The notes: generated by a model from the sequence alone, not told the origin. Positions 1 through 14,000 are shown, numbered from the stretch's first letter. The stretch is DNA of 64,000 nucleotides from Siphonodentalium dalli (GCA_032622095.1 CP136063.1:274839426-274903425), one strand, 5' to 3'. Translations and numbers: made by a program.

Positions 1-3
1 GAT

Positions 4-3000
4 CAACCTGCCAAAAAACATTATTGTTCTCCTTAAGAGACGCATGCATGAGTATCATACACCATCGGTCAGTAACAAACATGCAATTGGGTATGTTTAC
101 CACACGCTCGATCGATACAATCTAACCGATTCTTCCCCACCGATGTCTCTATATCACTTCAAGATAGATGTTGTCTAACACTGGTTGTTGTATGAAAGTG
201 TTCAATTTCAGGTCAAAAACGCATAGATTTAGTATACAACCTGCATTTAGTGACTTCATTGGTATTTTTCTTGCGATAATTGACATTATCTGCTTCAATT
301 TAATACGAACACCAAACACCATCAGCACCAACATTCAGTCATACACGTAGTCGAGAATAATGTACCCAATTACTGGTTATGTAAACATTTAAGGCTTTAT
401 GTTGTGTACAATTTGTGAACTTCGCTACTACGTCAATAAAGCAATGTTCAGTCCATATTCCATGATCCATTGATCGATGTCGCAACCATGTGAGCGCCTC
501 TTCCGGAAGATCGACTTATCCCAACTCTAGAACGCAATGTGAAATTAAGAATTAGCCACGATTGAACATTATACCACTAACGGATTGTCAAACTATTGCC
601 ATATAATGTATGTCGCACGCATATGGACGCACTTGACACGACATCAATATCGCACGCTTGGTACGGAATATATACACAAAATCTCATGCCTGAGTTACTG
701 TTGCCGTATATCGGACCGAGTGCAGTGGCGTAATGATCGCACGATCAGTCAAATATAAATTGTAATCCTTACGCGACGTGTGCAAGTATTATTGATGTTG
801 CTTAACACAGTTTCTTCAATGAAAGTGTCAAATATATATAACGATTTAAACTCATATATTTAATCACACAACCTGGAAACTGTAAGCATTTTATTGACTG
901 TTTGTATTTTTCCTGCAATATTTGTTTAATCATTTAATGCTGGGAGCTTCACTGTTGCAGCATTAAAGACCATGTTCCAGTGCATTCTCTTATATAGGAA
1001 GCCTCGTATATGTAAGATAATGCGTTGGCACAGGGTTTTTGTAACATTCCCGGAAACTCAAGTAATGAAATTGTTAAATTTAATAGACACCAAGCACCTA
1101 CAGCATCAAAACTCTAATAGCAGGTAGAGTTGAAAACACTGTACACAATTACTGGTTATGTCACAATTCTACGGCCGTATTATATATTTTAATGCGCTCT
1201 GACATCACTCATTTTCACACTGCGCTGGTACATCGATAAATGACTTTCAGTCTATATATTAGGTTGAGTTGATTAATGTCACAATCATATGGGCGTCCCT
1301 TATGGAATATCGACATAACCAACTATGGAACGCATTGTTAAATTAAGTAATAGCCACCATTGAACTTCCTACCACTAATGGGTGGGCAGTCTATTTCCAT
1401 TTTGTATGTCGCAGGCATATGAAAGCACTTGCCACCATATCAATATCACTCGCTTGGTATGAAATATGTTATACAAAACCGCATGTGTGTGCTCATGTCG
1501 TCAGTTTGTTTGACAAGTGCAATGGCGTAATCATAGCTTGACCTGTCAAATACACTTCCACGATCGCATGCATTTCATAAACATTCTGGAAGTCCACTCC
1601 GCATCTTAACAGCTTTACAATGTGTGTGTTCCTAAATGTGCAATGGAATCATGAAACTGCCAGTTAGAAACTGATATTGTTTTTCGGATTTTAATGCAAT
1701 TGCTTGTAGTTACCTGCTTAAATATAATCGATACCACACACCATCAATATCAGATCACAATAATATCAAGCAGAGCTGAGAATACTGCAACCAATTACTG
1801 GTATATCACGATGCTAAGGGTGTAGTTTTATTTTGGTTATACTGTGTTAATACGTCAATCATTTTCCACTGCACTACTGGACCAATAAAGGATCTGTCAG
1901 TCCATATGCCAGGATGTGCTCATCAACGTCACAACCGTATGGACACACCTCCCAAAATATTGAAACATCACGAGTCTGGAACACATTGTTAAGACAAGAA
2001 ATGACCAAATTAGCAGACTCTTGCCATGGTGTATATCGCACGCATATGGACGCATGTGCCACTATATCAATATGAAACGTTGATATGAAATATATACACA
2101 CAACGGAGTGTGTGTTCCTGTCGTCAGTTTACAATACGAGTGCAAACGCGCAAAGATAGCACAATTTTCTGCTCAACGAAGATGGCACCGTGTGTTGATT
2201 AAATAACATGTTCTATCTTCCCAACGCCGTCGTTGTCTATTTTGACTGACGATCCTACTGCGTACATACTAACATCGGAATTCGGATCACCTGTCAACAT
2301 TTTTATGTTGTAAAAGTTCTGGCATTGACATAGATATCATTTCGCTAAGCATAGAGCGTGTTGCATGTCGCGTGGCGATATTACACGTGTGTCTTACTCA
2401 ACATTATGATACCGGATTTGGTGGCTAATTATGTGATAAACTGTGTTAAGCAACACCCATATTGCAGGGATGTAGAGACACTTGTGGGGAAGGATTCTGT
2501 AGATATATTCCATATCAAGCGTGCGATATTGATATCGTGCCAAGTGCGTCCAGATGTGTGCGACATACAGTATGGCGTGGCTTATTCTTAATTTCACATT
2601 GCGTTCGAGAGTTGGGATGGATCGATATTCCGGAAGGGGCGCTCACATGGTTGCGACATTGATCAGTGTACCCTGGCATATGGACTTAACATTACTTTAT
2701 TTACTTAGTAGCGCATTGCTCAAAGTAGTAGCGCAATGCACAAAGTACAAAAATAAAGCCTTAATAGGTTATATAACCAGTAATTGGGTACATTATTCTT
2801 AACTACGTGTATCACTGTTTGGTGTCCGTATTGCAGATATGGCAATTATCGCAAGAAAAATACAAATTAAGTCATTAAAATGCTTAACATTTCCTGGTTT
2901 TATGGTTAAATATATGTGTTTTTACCTGGAATTGAGCACTTTCATTGAAAAAATAGTTTTAGGCAACATCCGTCTTGCATGGATGTAGAGACATCGGTGG

Positions 3001-3130
3001 GGAAGAGTCAGTTAGAATATATCGGTCGAGCGTGTGGTAAACAGACCCACGTGTGTGTTACTGTTCGATAGTCTATGACACTCATGCATGAGTCTCTTGA
3101 GGAGAACAATAATGGTTTTGGCAGATTGTG
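4..3130. repeat. Long inverted-repeat (foldback) element with internal tandem units
   Basis: The first bases (CTGCCAAAA, then a stretch ending in CATGCATGAGT) reappear as reverse complement at about 3070-3127. The match continues inward for several hundred bases: positions 90-330 pair with 2820-3045, and 400-680 pair with 2450-2720. The middle holds further direct, diverged copies of the same ~300-bp block (about 451-745, 1236-1560, 1890-2165), at spacings of roughly 650-790 bp. No convincing protein is encoded; the short open frames lie inside the repeat units. The structure resembles foldback-type elements with long, internally repeated termini. The left end may be cut by the window edge, and no target duplication could be tested. 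Confidence 0.75.
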
Positions 3131-3842
3131 CTATCCTACGCCATAGAAACCATCCGATATACTGACAACAATAACCATATTAGGTAACTAACGTGGTCAA
3201 AAAAATAAGGTATGCATTTTTGTTGCCAGCAACATGATACAAACACTGCCGTCATTGCATTGTCACACAGTCACCCACGTAACGAGTTAAAACAAATTGG
3301 AGTATGCTTATTTGTTTCCAAGCCCCGAAACATGGTTACAGTGGCAACCAACAGGCTTGCCATGTAGGAAGGACCAGATATTCGGTGTTACTAGTATACA
3401 CATGCCGTATTGTGAAAATGTGAACAATGTCTTTCGAAAGAACACCGCTTCGAAAGTTCTATCTGAACACGGAAAGAAATATAATTATTTCCTTTTATCT
3501 GCATGTGTCACAGCAATTTCGTCGACTAATTTCGATACCGGGATAATTCAAAAGCGGTTATTATTATAAATGTGTTTTGGACCGCCGCAAATTTAATCTA
3601 CGTGGGCTTTCTTACGTTTACGTATGGTCATATTTGAAATGTTGATATGTATACTGTTGAGTTTTTTCCTTGTATATTTAGTATATTGCATGATTAATGG
3701 CAACATAGTTTTGTTGAAACCCGTCAGTTGCCAGGCTGATCTTCGACATAAACTCGTCAAACTCATATCTGAATACTAAACCCACGATAAAAGCTTTCAT
3801 ACATAATTGTGTTATTTCCAAATGCAATGCATTTATATGTGA
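3131..3842. other. Unassigned AT-rich spacer
   Basis: No recognised protein, RNA or repeat. A 90-codon open frame at 3297-3569 (+) has no visible domain and is probably chance. Confidence 0.5.
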
Positions 3843-3852
3843 CCACACAGTC

Positions 3853-4930
3853 TAGGGTCCTGCGAATATTCGAGATTCGATTTGAGATTCGATTCGAAAG
3901 TCAAATTCGATTCGAATTCGATTCGAAATTTCGAATATACACTGACAAAATGGTAGGCTGTTTTACGAACAAGTACACACGTCGATCTTAGCTGTTTCTG
4001 TGACCTATTATTCCCGAAAATTATAAATATATGCAGCTTATAATTCTTGTTGTACATCGCGAATGTTCGCATGATATTAAATATAAGTATGGCCAGTAAT
4101 TAGCCACTATAGCACGACTAAATACATCTGAATTATAGCTTTGAACATGGTAACAAAAAGCTCGGAGATCGCCGATGGACCGACGGCGCACGTAAATTAT
4201 AATAGCGATGAGATGGAGCAACCACTAGCTAGCGATATCCGCGACTTCAGATTCAGCGTTATGTAATATCGCCGAAACATGTAAACAGGGCGGTGTTTTC
4301 GTTTGAAGTTGATTTTCAGTTTCGGAGCGTTCCTTGAAACTTGACACTTGTCGTCCGTTATTCATGTTTATTTTAAACATGATAAAAGCTGCACGTACTA
4401 CTGGAACTTAACACGTGTGATTATTGCAACATGGTATATGAATCGCAAGCGTCTGTTACAACGACCCATCTAAGCATCCAGGACTATATAAACAAGCTAC
4501 CCTGCGACTGTTGTTGCATCTTCAAGTTTATAACAACGGGTGTTTCCCAGTGCACATTTTCAATTGTGCATGTACATGAAAACTCTAAAAATTGCGCATG
4601 ATTTTAATTCCGATAATCCGTTTAGTGGTTATATATTTAATCGTCGTGACGACCCCATGGACGTTTTTAATGTTTTGTTTTTTCTCGACAAATCTCAGTT
4701 CAAGTTAATAGTATCAGGAACGACGGCTGATGGCCATATAAGTTATGATGGAACTTCATGGAAGTTTATAGAACATTTCACAAATTGTTTAATCATTGAC
4801 ATTAAATGCCTAATTGAGAATGCAACACACAGGTATGATTCGATTCGATATTCGATTTGATACTTGATTCGATTTCGTCGACTCGATTCGATATTCGATT
4901 CGATCAAAATATCCAATTCGCAGGACCCTA
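3853..4930. mobile_element. Non-autonomous hAT-like DNA transposon
   Basis: The ends are inverted repeats: TAGGGTCCTGCGAAT at 3853 and its reverse complement ending at 4930. Inside both ends is a run of degenerate GATTCGATT/AATCGAATC repeats (about 3875-3945 and 4835-4910). The bases just outside read CCACACAG (3843-3850, two bases from the terminus) and CCACACAC (4931-4938), a 7/8 match to the 8-bp target duplication expected of hAT elements. The ~870-bp interior has no transposase; a 106-codon open frame at 4540-4860 (+) shows no domain. A length near 1.08 kb with terminal repeats and no transposase fits a MITE or deletion derivative. The hAT assignment rests on target length and terminus style only. 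Confidence 0.7.
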
Positions 4931-5743
4931 CCACACACTGACGTCTTGTAAAAAAGACTTGGAACATAGCTGACAGAGAGTTAACAGCAACACGGGGATA
5001 CTCATCAAAGACAATACTTTGCCCCGTGCATCTGCGATGCACGTTTACATATATTTTAAAGTATGTCTTCAAAAAATACTAAGTAGGATATCAAAGACAT
5101 ATGTTTTGATCAACTATATCCACTAGAGATCGGTAAAATCTAGTCATTCTTGGGCATTTGAACACAACGCATAAATCACTTCAGTCAAGTGAGCTGTTCA
5201 ATATAAGTCACGGGCAGAACTCTACCCGCAATTCTGGAGAAGCTTGGCGGTAGGGCAATTATGTTACAAACCTCAACGTATATGAACGGTTTCCACTAAA
5301 TCCATATTCCTCGCTCAATTTTGAAGGTTGATTTTGGTTTTTAAATTTTATAGTGTTGCTGTGGGGAGGTGATCAAAGAATAGAAATAAAATGTTTGTTT
5401 TTACTTTGTTAATTCATTTCCCACGCTGGATAAAGGTTTGGTTTGATTTGTTATGGTTTATCTAGCCGCTAGTTGTCAATTTTTACGGGTGGAGGAAAGA
5501 CCACGTGGACCGACTAGACCACCGGGGCACCCGCTGGATCGAGGTTATTTCCCCATGTGTCCAAACCGCGCAGATGTTGAATCCGAGAAAATCAGGTTGA
5601 AGAAATATTGGAAATTAGTGACGTTACAACTTCACGTGCGCCGCTTACGAACTGTAAAACAACATGCGGGTTGTAATAATGTTAACAACCACTAAATATC
5701 ACAAATTGTCTTAGTAATGTTACGTGGGTGACCAGCTCATAAT
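4931..5743. other. Unassigned spacer
   Basis: No recognised gene. An 80-codon open frame at 5453-5695 (+) is proline/arginine-rich near its start but has no known domain. Confidence 0.4.
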
Positions 5744-5787
5744 ATGGTTACTTATGGTTACTTATGGTTACTTATGGTTACGTATGG
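5744..5787. repeat. 10-bp tandem repeat (ATGGTTACTT)n
   Basis: Four head-to-tail copies of ATGGTTACTT, the last with CGT in place of CTT. A short simple tandem repeat just upstream of the hairpin at 5817. Confidence 0.9.
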
Positions 5788-5816
5788 ACAACACATGGCA
5801 CGTTCATCTGTATATG

Positions 5817-5946
5817 CAACGTCCTTTTTGATGGATTTGTGTCTGATACGGAACTACATACTGTATAATTTCGCTAAAGGCGAAAAATTACAGTATGTAG
5901 TTCGTCATAAAACACTTCTATGACAGATCCATCGAACACGACGTTG
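5817..5946. repeat. 130-bp imperfect hairpin (small foldback MITE)
   Basis: The left arm, starting CAACGTCC, and the right arm, ending GACGTTG, pair across most of the segment. They include the shared blocks GATGGAT, GAACTACATACTGTA and TTTCGCC around a few-base centre. The length and full palindromy are typical of a small foldback element or a source of double-stranded RNA. No coding capacity. Confidence 0.8.
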
Positions 5947-8860
5947 GTTGCTCATAATTACAACAGTCGCATACATTAATTTAAGACTAAACTAAAAACA
6001 ATGTAGTAAAACTAAAAACACCAGATAGCAAAAATATCCGAGTGATACTTGTGGACTATTAACAGACCTTGGTAAACTGGTCCAAACTAAATTGGGCGAT
6101 CAACCGGGAGTTCGTAAAATACACACAATTTGATATATGTTTGCGACGATAAACTACAAAAAGAGCGCCCGTAAACTATTGAACTATACTTGATGGTGTA
6201 AAAATTACTTATTAAAAACGATTTTAGCACATATATTATCATCAACACTCTCATAGCCAATAGCAATCGCGGTGTTCCCGAACTTCCCGACATAATTTGT
6301 TGTTTACTATGACAAAAACTAAATGTAAACAAACACTAAAATTGTCACATGTTGTGCTCTACTTATAAATGTCATGTCATATTAGTATTGTCATGAAGCT
6401 GGAGCAATGTGAATAGTAAAAGTTGAGCAATATGTAACACACTCATTTATTAATCCCCAACTAAAGTATCACATTTCAAAATTTCGCTGATCAGACGTAT
6501 TCATTAATTTTGATTGCTGATAGAGATTGTCATTACCATGCACATGTAAGAGACCTGGCCTGTCAAATGCACGCAATTAATCGAAAGTAGTCATAATTAT
6601 AAACCGATACATGTATGTTCCATGGGAGTGCTACAAGAATTGAGTATATATGTGATACAACGTCTATGCCAATTTTGATATGACGTTGCCACTTTGGAAA
6701 AATTGCACAACACATTATATTTCTAATATCACGGGTATGCCTAGCTGTCTTTATACAACTTTGGGCAACATAATTATAGTCTAGGCAAATATGGACATAG
6801 GTGTCGCCTTGAGAGGGAATATATGAGACCTACATTGTTTGTTAGCGTAAATACTTACCTTTTAGAATCTGTATGTTTTATGTTTTGATGCTTCATATGT
6901 GAAACAAAAACGATATGAAATTACATCGACCCCGACGCTGCCCACATGGGGGAAAGAGTAAAGTTATATATAAAATTTATATAATTGGTTAGAGGAACAC
7001 ATTATGAGCATGCAGCAGCAATAAGCCAACAATAATATTAATCGAAGTTATTATGGCATTAGGTAATATGCATGAAGTGATGTGGTTCGTATCTAATTTG
7101 TTTGATACATTTACATATGTTTTAAAATGGTCGGTGAACATTTGTGTTAGTAAATACATGTATTTTGTGGATGACTAACGTTTTTTCGACATTCATCTGT
7201 CATGCGTAAGGTGACTAGTACTAAGACAATGAGTTTATTATATTCACTTTCAGTTCCTTAACGAACACAGGCTGATTGTGCTGGATGAAACACATTCACG
7301 TATTCTTTGCAAATGTTCGTCGTTTTTTAGAGATTTTGCAGTTGTATGCTCCGTGTCGACTATGACTTTGATCAGTTTCGAGAGGTGAGTATGCTATCGA
7401 AGTTGATTAAGGTTACGGTTCGTATTGCACTTCAAGTTGTTATGCGATGAGCAACGTCGCAAAGAAAGAGTTCGTATTGACGAAAATGTTGAGCACTGAT
7501 ACAAACTAAAGCGGATAACTGTGGTATTAATTATATAACCACGATTAAACGCAGTGGACCACATCCAAATATTATTCAAAGCTTATTCGATATTGTCGTT
7601 TTTCTGAAGGTTTATTGGCAACCAAATCAGTTCGAGTGTTTCTAATAAATTTAATTCCGACTCGTTTCTAATCACTTAGACTGGGGTATACTTCAAACTG
7701 AATCCGGGCAAGATTTTATATTATCGTTTGTGGATGATGGTGAGATTGTTACAAGCAGAAATATGGTAACAATTGTTCACTTTGTTATTGGAGTTCCAAA
7801 TTTGGCATAGTTGTTGGTGAGTATGTCCTCGAATATTTCCATGCTGGTTCCAGCTGTTCGAAACTTTAGATTGTTTCAACACCGACCATATTTTATTAGG
7901 AAAATCACCAGGGATCCACACCGAAATCCACAACGAACTAAGCAAAAATCAGCAATGAACGACGTCCGTGGATCAGTTTAGCACCAGTGAGCATATAGGT
8001 TTAAATATAAAAAATAACATGTTTTGGGTCATGTTCGGTGTACACAATACATTGAACGTTGGCCATGTTTGTTTAAACGTTTTCAGATGTGGCCGCAGTT
8101 CATCGAAAACTTTGGTGTTTTTTTTAGATTTGCATGCAGTCAGTGTACATCGGAATTCGTCAACTTGTTTGAACTTTGAAAAATAATTGTTCAGGTCATC
8201 CGCAATTACGATTGCAATTAGGTAATAGTTTTGACTTAGAATATTTTCAGCATATACCGTTACTATTGATTGCCGACCATGTACACGCAGCTCGGTGACA
8301 TTTAAGTCAATTGCAATTACTCTGTAGTCAGACTTACATAATTACGTTATATTCAGAATTTGAATTGAGATACTTTTCTGTCACAGAAAACTTCATCAGT
8401 TTTGATAGATATTTGAGTATTGCAACATTTCAATGACTTTATAGTGGTGAACGTAAACTTTTCAGGTTGTGAATAAATTATTTTAGTGACAATTATCTCC
8501 AGTTTTGGCTTATGGTAAAATATTCAGCTTACCAGGTCTCAGTTACTACATGATTAGCATTTCATTCAATATTTACCTATCACAAGTACTTTTCTTATAG
8601 TAATTTATAACAGCTCATATAAACTTTATTTGTTTCTTGAATAATTTGTACATTTAGTTAATTATATTATCATTAGTTTGTTAATTATGCATTGCGGCTT
8701 CCTCAATGTTTGATGGGGAGATTATTTAGGCCCTATGAGCATCAGGGAAGTATACAGTTATTCCAAGCACACCGACATTGAAAACTCCACTTCAAAGTAG
8801 TATTGATGTGATCAATTATCATCTCCAGGTAAGAATGATCTTCCGTGTGTGAACACATTT
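5947..8860. other. Unassigned AT-rich region
   Basis: About 2.9 kb with only short open frames (7394-7579 -, 7721-7945 -, 7968-8186 +), none showing a recognisable domain, signal peptide or repeat relationship to the rest of the window. Confidence 0.5.
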
Positions 8861-8954
8861 GCTACAAGGATATCCCGTTGTTCGGGAGTCCTTCAACATC
8901 TCGAAGGTGACATGACCTATCGCGAGTTGAGATAAAAGATATGCTCATTGTTGA

Positions 8955-9310
8955 GTGACCCTTATATCTCAGAAATGCAAGCCATTCGTATGTCCTTCGG
9001 GGAATGCCACAGCAAGTTATTATTCTTTTCGGAGAACAAGCCAATGTTGCACACGTTCATCAAACGCTATGCTAATGCACGTTTGTTTGTTCAGTTCTAC
9101 TCAGAAGCCGCCAGGTGAGTCACTTTCTGCTTTTGCTTGCAAATTGGAATATATTTTATAAGCTACGATCGACCGTAAAATACGCAAAGAACGACTTGTT
9201 TTGGCTTCAGTTCTTCTAGTCTTTACATTCCAAATCATAAATATCACAGTTTCTCAGATTCGATTTGTTGCTGCGATAGATTAGAATAGTGGAACACAAC
9301 TTAGCGTCCA
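8955..9310 (+). pseudogene. Retroelement gag (capsid-like) remnant
   Basis: Read in shifting frames, the plus strand shows a block with SSTQKPPGESLSAFACKLE followed, after an in-frame stop, by IDRKIRKERLV. The pattern 'LxxxYSSxQKPGESLxxFxxxLExxL ... DRKxxxxRLV' is the style of capsid domains in Ty3/Gypsy and related Gag proteins. Several stops and frame changes interrupt it, no zinc knuckle or protease follows, and no LTR was found beside it. It lies just beyond the 3' side of Gypsy-1 but on the opposite strand, so it belongs to a different, older element. The assignment is by sequence style only. Confidence 0.5.
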
Positions 9311-9778
9311 TGCCACTGCTGGTTCAACGAGAAAGCAAGCGCCTATTGAAGACTATTCCAGCATTAGACAGATTTGATCATCGAGGAAAAAGATATATTG
9401 ATAGGAAACTATGAAAATGATTCGGAGAAGCCTCTAGCACGACTTGATCTTGACCACACTCCCTTCTACAACAACACATGTACCGAGCGTCTAACTTAAG
9501 TTGTGGACGAGGACATGGAAACTTCATGTCACATAGTGATTCTACTTCTGTCGTGGATGAGGTGCGGTGTGCGTCTATAAATGCAGGTCAAGGTCAACAG
9601 TCATGTAGATGTAACGGTGTTTGATTCAATCGAGGATTTCGCCATGGGGGGTCACATAAGATGTACTTGCCACAGACAAAAGCCTCACCGCCTCTATCGT
9701 CGGTCATCCAAGGCCGGTGAATCAAACGAACAAACATTGATTGATCGATTAGTGCATGTAGTTCAACATTATTCAAGA

Positions 9779-10219
9779 TTATCGTCTACTTCTAGCCACT
9801 GGTCGCGCTGACCTGCGCAGAGCTCCGGTTGGTGTTGTATCGTCTCCGTCGCGAGAAACGTCCGCTTCTGAGCCGTCGGTAACACGGTGAGTATTTCGCC
9901 GGCCTTCTATCTCTCCCACTTTGGCTTCGCTGCATAGTCGTATGGCTGTGCTATGAACCATTTTCAATCCAGTGGTCTCCTCATCGCTCTCATGTGCCAC
10001 GGCGTAGACTCCAAGACTCGGCTTGTCGACGACGATGAACACATTTGGAGACCATATATCCTGTATTTTATTCAGGCCTCGCACGCCTGTGTTTCGAAGG
10101 GTATTCAAAATCACCAATCTCGACTACTGGGTCGTAAGTTCTCTTTTGATGACGATCTCTTCTATCTCTAGCGGCTGCTACCATGTTTTCGTTTGCCTTA
10201 TGGAAGGCTTCACGGAGTT
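9779..10219 (-). pseudogene. Gypsy-1 integrase C-terminal region
   Basis: The 112-codon frame at 10117-9779 contains KIQDIWSPNVFIVVDKPS followed by GVYAVAHE and a lysine/arginine-rich tail. This is the usual post-catalytic 'W...yxVxxxxxxxxYxVxxe' region of Gypsy integrases. Immediately upstream (10219-10118), in another frame, lies an ANENMVAAARDRRDRHQ-like stretch followed by TYDPVVEIGDF, the standard linker before the C-terminal domain. A one-base shift near 10118 separates the two. It is cut off from the rest of integrase by the non-LTR element at 10439-14751. Confidence 0.8.
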
Positions 10220-10438
10220 AACGTTGGTGTAGAAAAGGGTATTCGTCACCCGAGTCTTCGATCCCACTTCCACCCGCTTCTGGCTGATCCGCTGTCCCTA
10301 GCAAAATGTTTATCGGCAACTTCGCGTTCCGGTCGAACATCAAATAAAAAGGTGCGAATCCAGTAGATGCATGAGGTGTCATGTTGTACGTATAGAGTCC
10401 TTCCGACAGGTACTCGGGCCATTTCTTCTTCTTTTTAT
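10220..10438. repeat. 219-bp direct repeat, left copy (target-site duplication)
   Basis: Identical over 219 bases, by eye, to 14752-14970. On the minus strand both copies encode the same piece of Gypsy-1 integrase (a PHASTGFAPFYLMFDRNAK-type segment). The sequence is therefore host target duplicated on both sides of the inserted non-LTR element, not part of that element. Confidence 0.92.
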
Positions 10439-10624
10439 ATATATATATATATCTTTAATTCCTCCATATAAATGAAGATATGATATACACATGTAATACA
10501 AGAACATACAAAAACAATAGAACATAGGAACGAGAACATAACATATATACATGTACACACTTTATGTATGTGCAAAGCAAAACGAATATAGATGGAAACA
10601 GATCGGCCGGGCACACGAACAAGA

Positions 10625-10625
10625 C

Positions 10626-10701
<76 letters not shown>
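10625..10701. repeat. (GA)n microsatellite
   Basis: About 77 bases of GA dinucleotides with one GATA interruption near its start, inside the 3' region of the non-LTR element. The open frame seen across it (RERERE...) is an artefact of the repeat. Confidence 0.95.
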
Positions 10702-10704
<3 letters not shown>

Positions 10705-11013
10705 CGGATACAGATAGAGACAGTATGGGAAAATAGAATGAAATGAGTTAAGTTAGAGAAAAGTGGGGAGAAACAGAGAGGGGTTAATTGAAGCTAGATA
10801 ATCCTAAATTCATGGAGAACTGTAGCACCCAGCCGACCACACGACCAGATGTTCGCTCACATCACAGTTGTCAGACACCGTTGTTGGACATTACAAACAA
10901 ATAGTAGACCCAACACAACACCATTGTATATAAGAGGGCTACCAATTATTTATATTTGCCAACAATGGTGACTTTCTTCTCCCACTGACTACATGCATAT
11001 AAGTGACAAACAA

Positions 11014-14000
11014 TTATGACGCCAATGACGAACGATGGTTCCATTCGCACCACAGCGCCCTAGTCGCCTTCAAGAAGTATCTCAATATGGTTTGAGGTGG
11101 AATGCATGCAATGTCCAAAAGTTCAATAGGCAAATAGCCTAGAAAGAGGGCAATAAGTCTCTGCTGATCAAAAGACTCCACAAGTTGAAATGCCCCTAAA
11201 GGCAACATATCTATAAAGTGATACCAAAAATGATTACGCGACGCTGCAAGTTCTGGGCAAACCGCTATAATGTGTTGCGGTAGGTCTATATAACTTCGCG
11301 CACATAACAGGCACTGAGTTTCGCCAGCAAAATTTCGGTAACACAGTAGCTGTGTCGCGATGAAAAATGACTCCTTCTCATCTGGGTACTTTTGGCAGAC
11401 TTTCCATAAAAACGATAATTCTGGACTGCTGTGAACCAAACGAAATCTATCAAAGGTGGGTTCCGTGCGCACCCTGTGAGACCATTCAGATTTCCAAACA
11501 TGACTGCCCTGTTTCGATAGGGTTTTCCAAACTGTTTTCTCTGGAAACAGAGCTGTTGATATGTATTGAGACATATCGGAGGACAAACTCCAGTTATCAA
11601 GAATACTGGATAGGTCCTGAAAAAACACATTCTTCGATGCAGTGTTGGATTCATATGAAAAGCTCAGTAATCTGATAATAAATACATCTTTAACAGTTTT
11701 TTTAGACTCGAGTAAACAAAATGACGAAAACAAGGACACTTTTCTACAATTAATGAATGTGATTAAAGGAGGAATACCAAGCAGACCCAAGACCATGTCT
11801 GTGCTAGTCCTAGTTTTGAGGCCTTGTATAAGTTTGAGGCACATACGATGTGCTTTCTCTAGTTGAACAGTGTCCGATTGAGAGAGACCACACAAAAATT
11901 CACTACCGTATAAGCCTCGCGGTAAGACCACGGACTTGTAAATCTTGAGAGAGCTCGCTGGGGTAATACCGCCTGCATGCAGGCCAGCATTAGCCAAAGA
12001 GAAGAAAGCATTCTTCGTTTTTGTACAAATATTGTCAACAAGTTTTGAGCGAAAATTATATTTCTCAAGCGGAATACCTAAATGAGTAACACTGTCGGTT
12101 TCTGTTAGGCCATGAGAAGACATGTGCCAGTTCTTATGACGTTTAAGTGCTGCGTTAGCACTTTCATTGAAAACAATGACATGAGTTTTGTTTGTGTTGT
12201 ATCTATAACGCCATTTCAAGCTATATTCGACACATATATCGACAAGAGACTGAAGTCCATATGCAGTTAAAGAGAAAAGTGCCATGTCATCGGCATGCGT
12301 TGGACATGTGCAATTTGCACCTTGCATCGAAAGGCCATATCCCGATGACTTTAGATTTGACAAAAGATCATTGATATATATAATATAAAAGAGGGGAGAT
12401 AATGTACCTCCTTGCCTTGTTCCTTGCAGCATTGGGATCCACCTAGAGCAACCACCTTGGTATTTAATGCAGCAGCTGATATTGTTCAACAAGTGGTAAA
12501 ATAGCCTCCAAATTTTTCCCTGTAATTGCCTCTTATGCAGTTTATACAATAAACCGTTTATCCAAACACTATCGAAAGCTTTCCATACATCCAAGAAACA
12601 GGCAAACAGTTTGCTCTGTCTCTCGGATGTATACGCTATACTTTCTGTTACAAGAAAAGAAGACATGTTGCAACTTATGCCCCGCTGGAACCCATTCTGC
12701 AAGGAATCAACTTCAATTGCAAAGGCAGTATACTTCTCCATTCTCGATAATAAAAGTTTCTCAAAAAGTTTATATATTGCTGGTAGCAGAGTAATTGCTC
12801 TGTAGCTATCAAAGGAATCTTTTGGTTTAGGATGTCCCTTATATAGAGATATTATACAACCACGCTTAGCACCAAGTGGTATATGTTCAAATTGGAAGAA
12901 ATAGTTGTACAAGGTAGCAATGCAGCGGGCAAGAGCCTCACCACCAAAAATAATATGCTCATAATTTACACCATCTGTACCAGCTGCTTTGTTGAGGTTT
13001 AAAGTGCGACAAAGAGATGTGATTTCCTTCATATTAGTTGGAAAAGTTAACAATCCGTCTAATGGGCATGTTGAATTTTTCATCGATTCGGTCTCTACAA
13101 ATTGGTTGACATGGTTAAAATGTGATTCGTCAAACTTGGGATCCGTTAGCGGTGTGGAAAAAATGTTATAATAGTACTCAGCCCAAGCTTCAAGAATATC
13201 TGGGGTTTCTCGTACTATCGAATTTTGAAAGGAGAAGTGTGTGCTACCAAGTGTCCCTAATGATTTGCGTTTCGCGTTGAAGAGTCTGAAGAAAGTATCT
13301 TGATCACACTCAGCACTTTTATCTATGTCATCGTTAAAAGAGCGAAGAAAATTAGTTGATGCCCTCCGGTATTCGCGCCTGAAAGAGCATTTGGCATCTT
13401 TATAACAGCGATATAAACCAGTTGCATCATTAATTGGCCTACCAACCGAAATCCAAACAGATCTGTGATATCGCATACTCTTGTGAAGTAAGCTTAATTC
13501 TTTCGACCAGTAAGGTTTAAGAAACTTCTTAAAACGTTTCTTTGGGATATTATTCTGAGCAGAAACTGTGATAGAGTTAACTATGTTTTCATAAAATGTA
13601 TCCAACTCAGATTTGTTATTTACGTCATCGCGTGGTAACGATGTAGCTAAATCTGACTGATACGACAATTGCATTACAGTGTCTAGCTTAAACTTCTTCC
13701 AACTGAACTTACATGTACTATGGCTTGGAATTGTACTACTTCGAGGTGTATATGTATAGTCATCGTACTTCATCATGACGTAAATGGGCCTATGGTTGGA
13801 CACATTGATTGCATCATCATCCAGAATTTCGCAATGAAAAATAAGATCAGTGTCGTCTTTGTTGACGACAATGTGATCGATTACTGAACCAGGATAACCC
13901 ATGGCAGGAACGTGTGTTGCAGGTATATTCAGGGGAAAAGACACGACATTGACAGAGATAAACTTATTGTCTAAAAACTTCTTAAATGATTTGGCACGCG

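Noticed and set aside
10564-10746. Arg-Glu repeat protein
   Set aside because: It is a (GA)n microsatellite read in frame.
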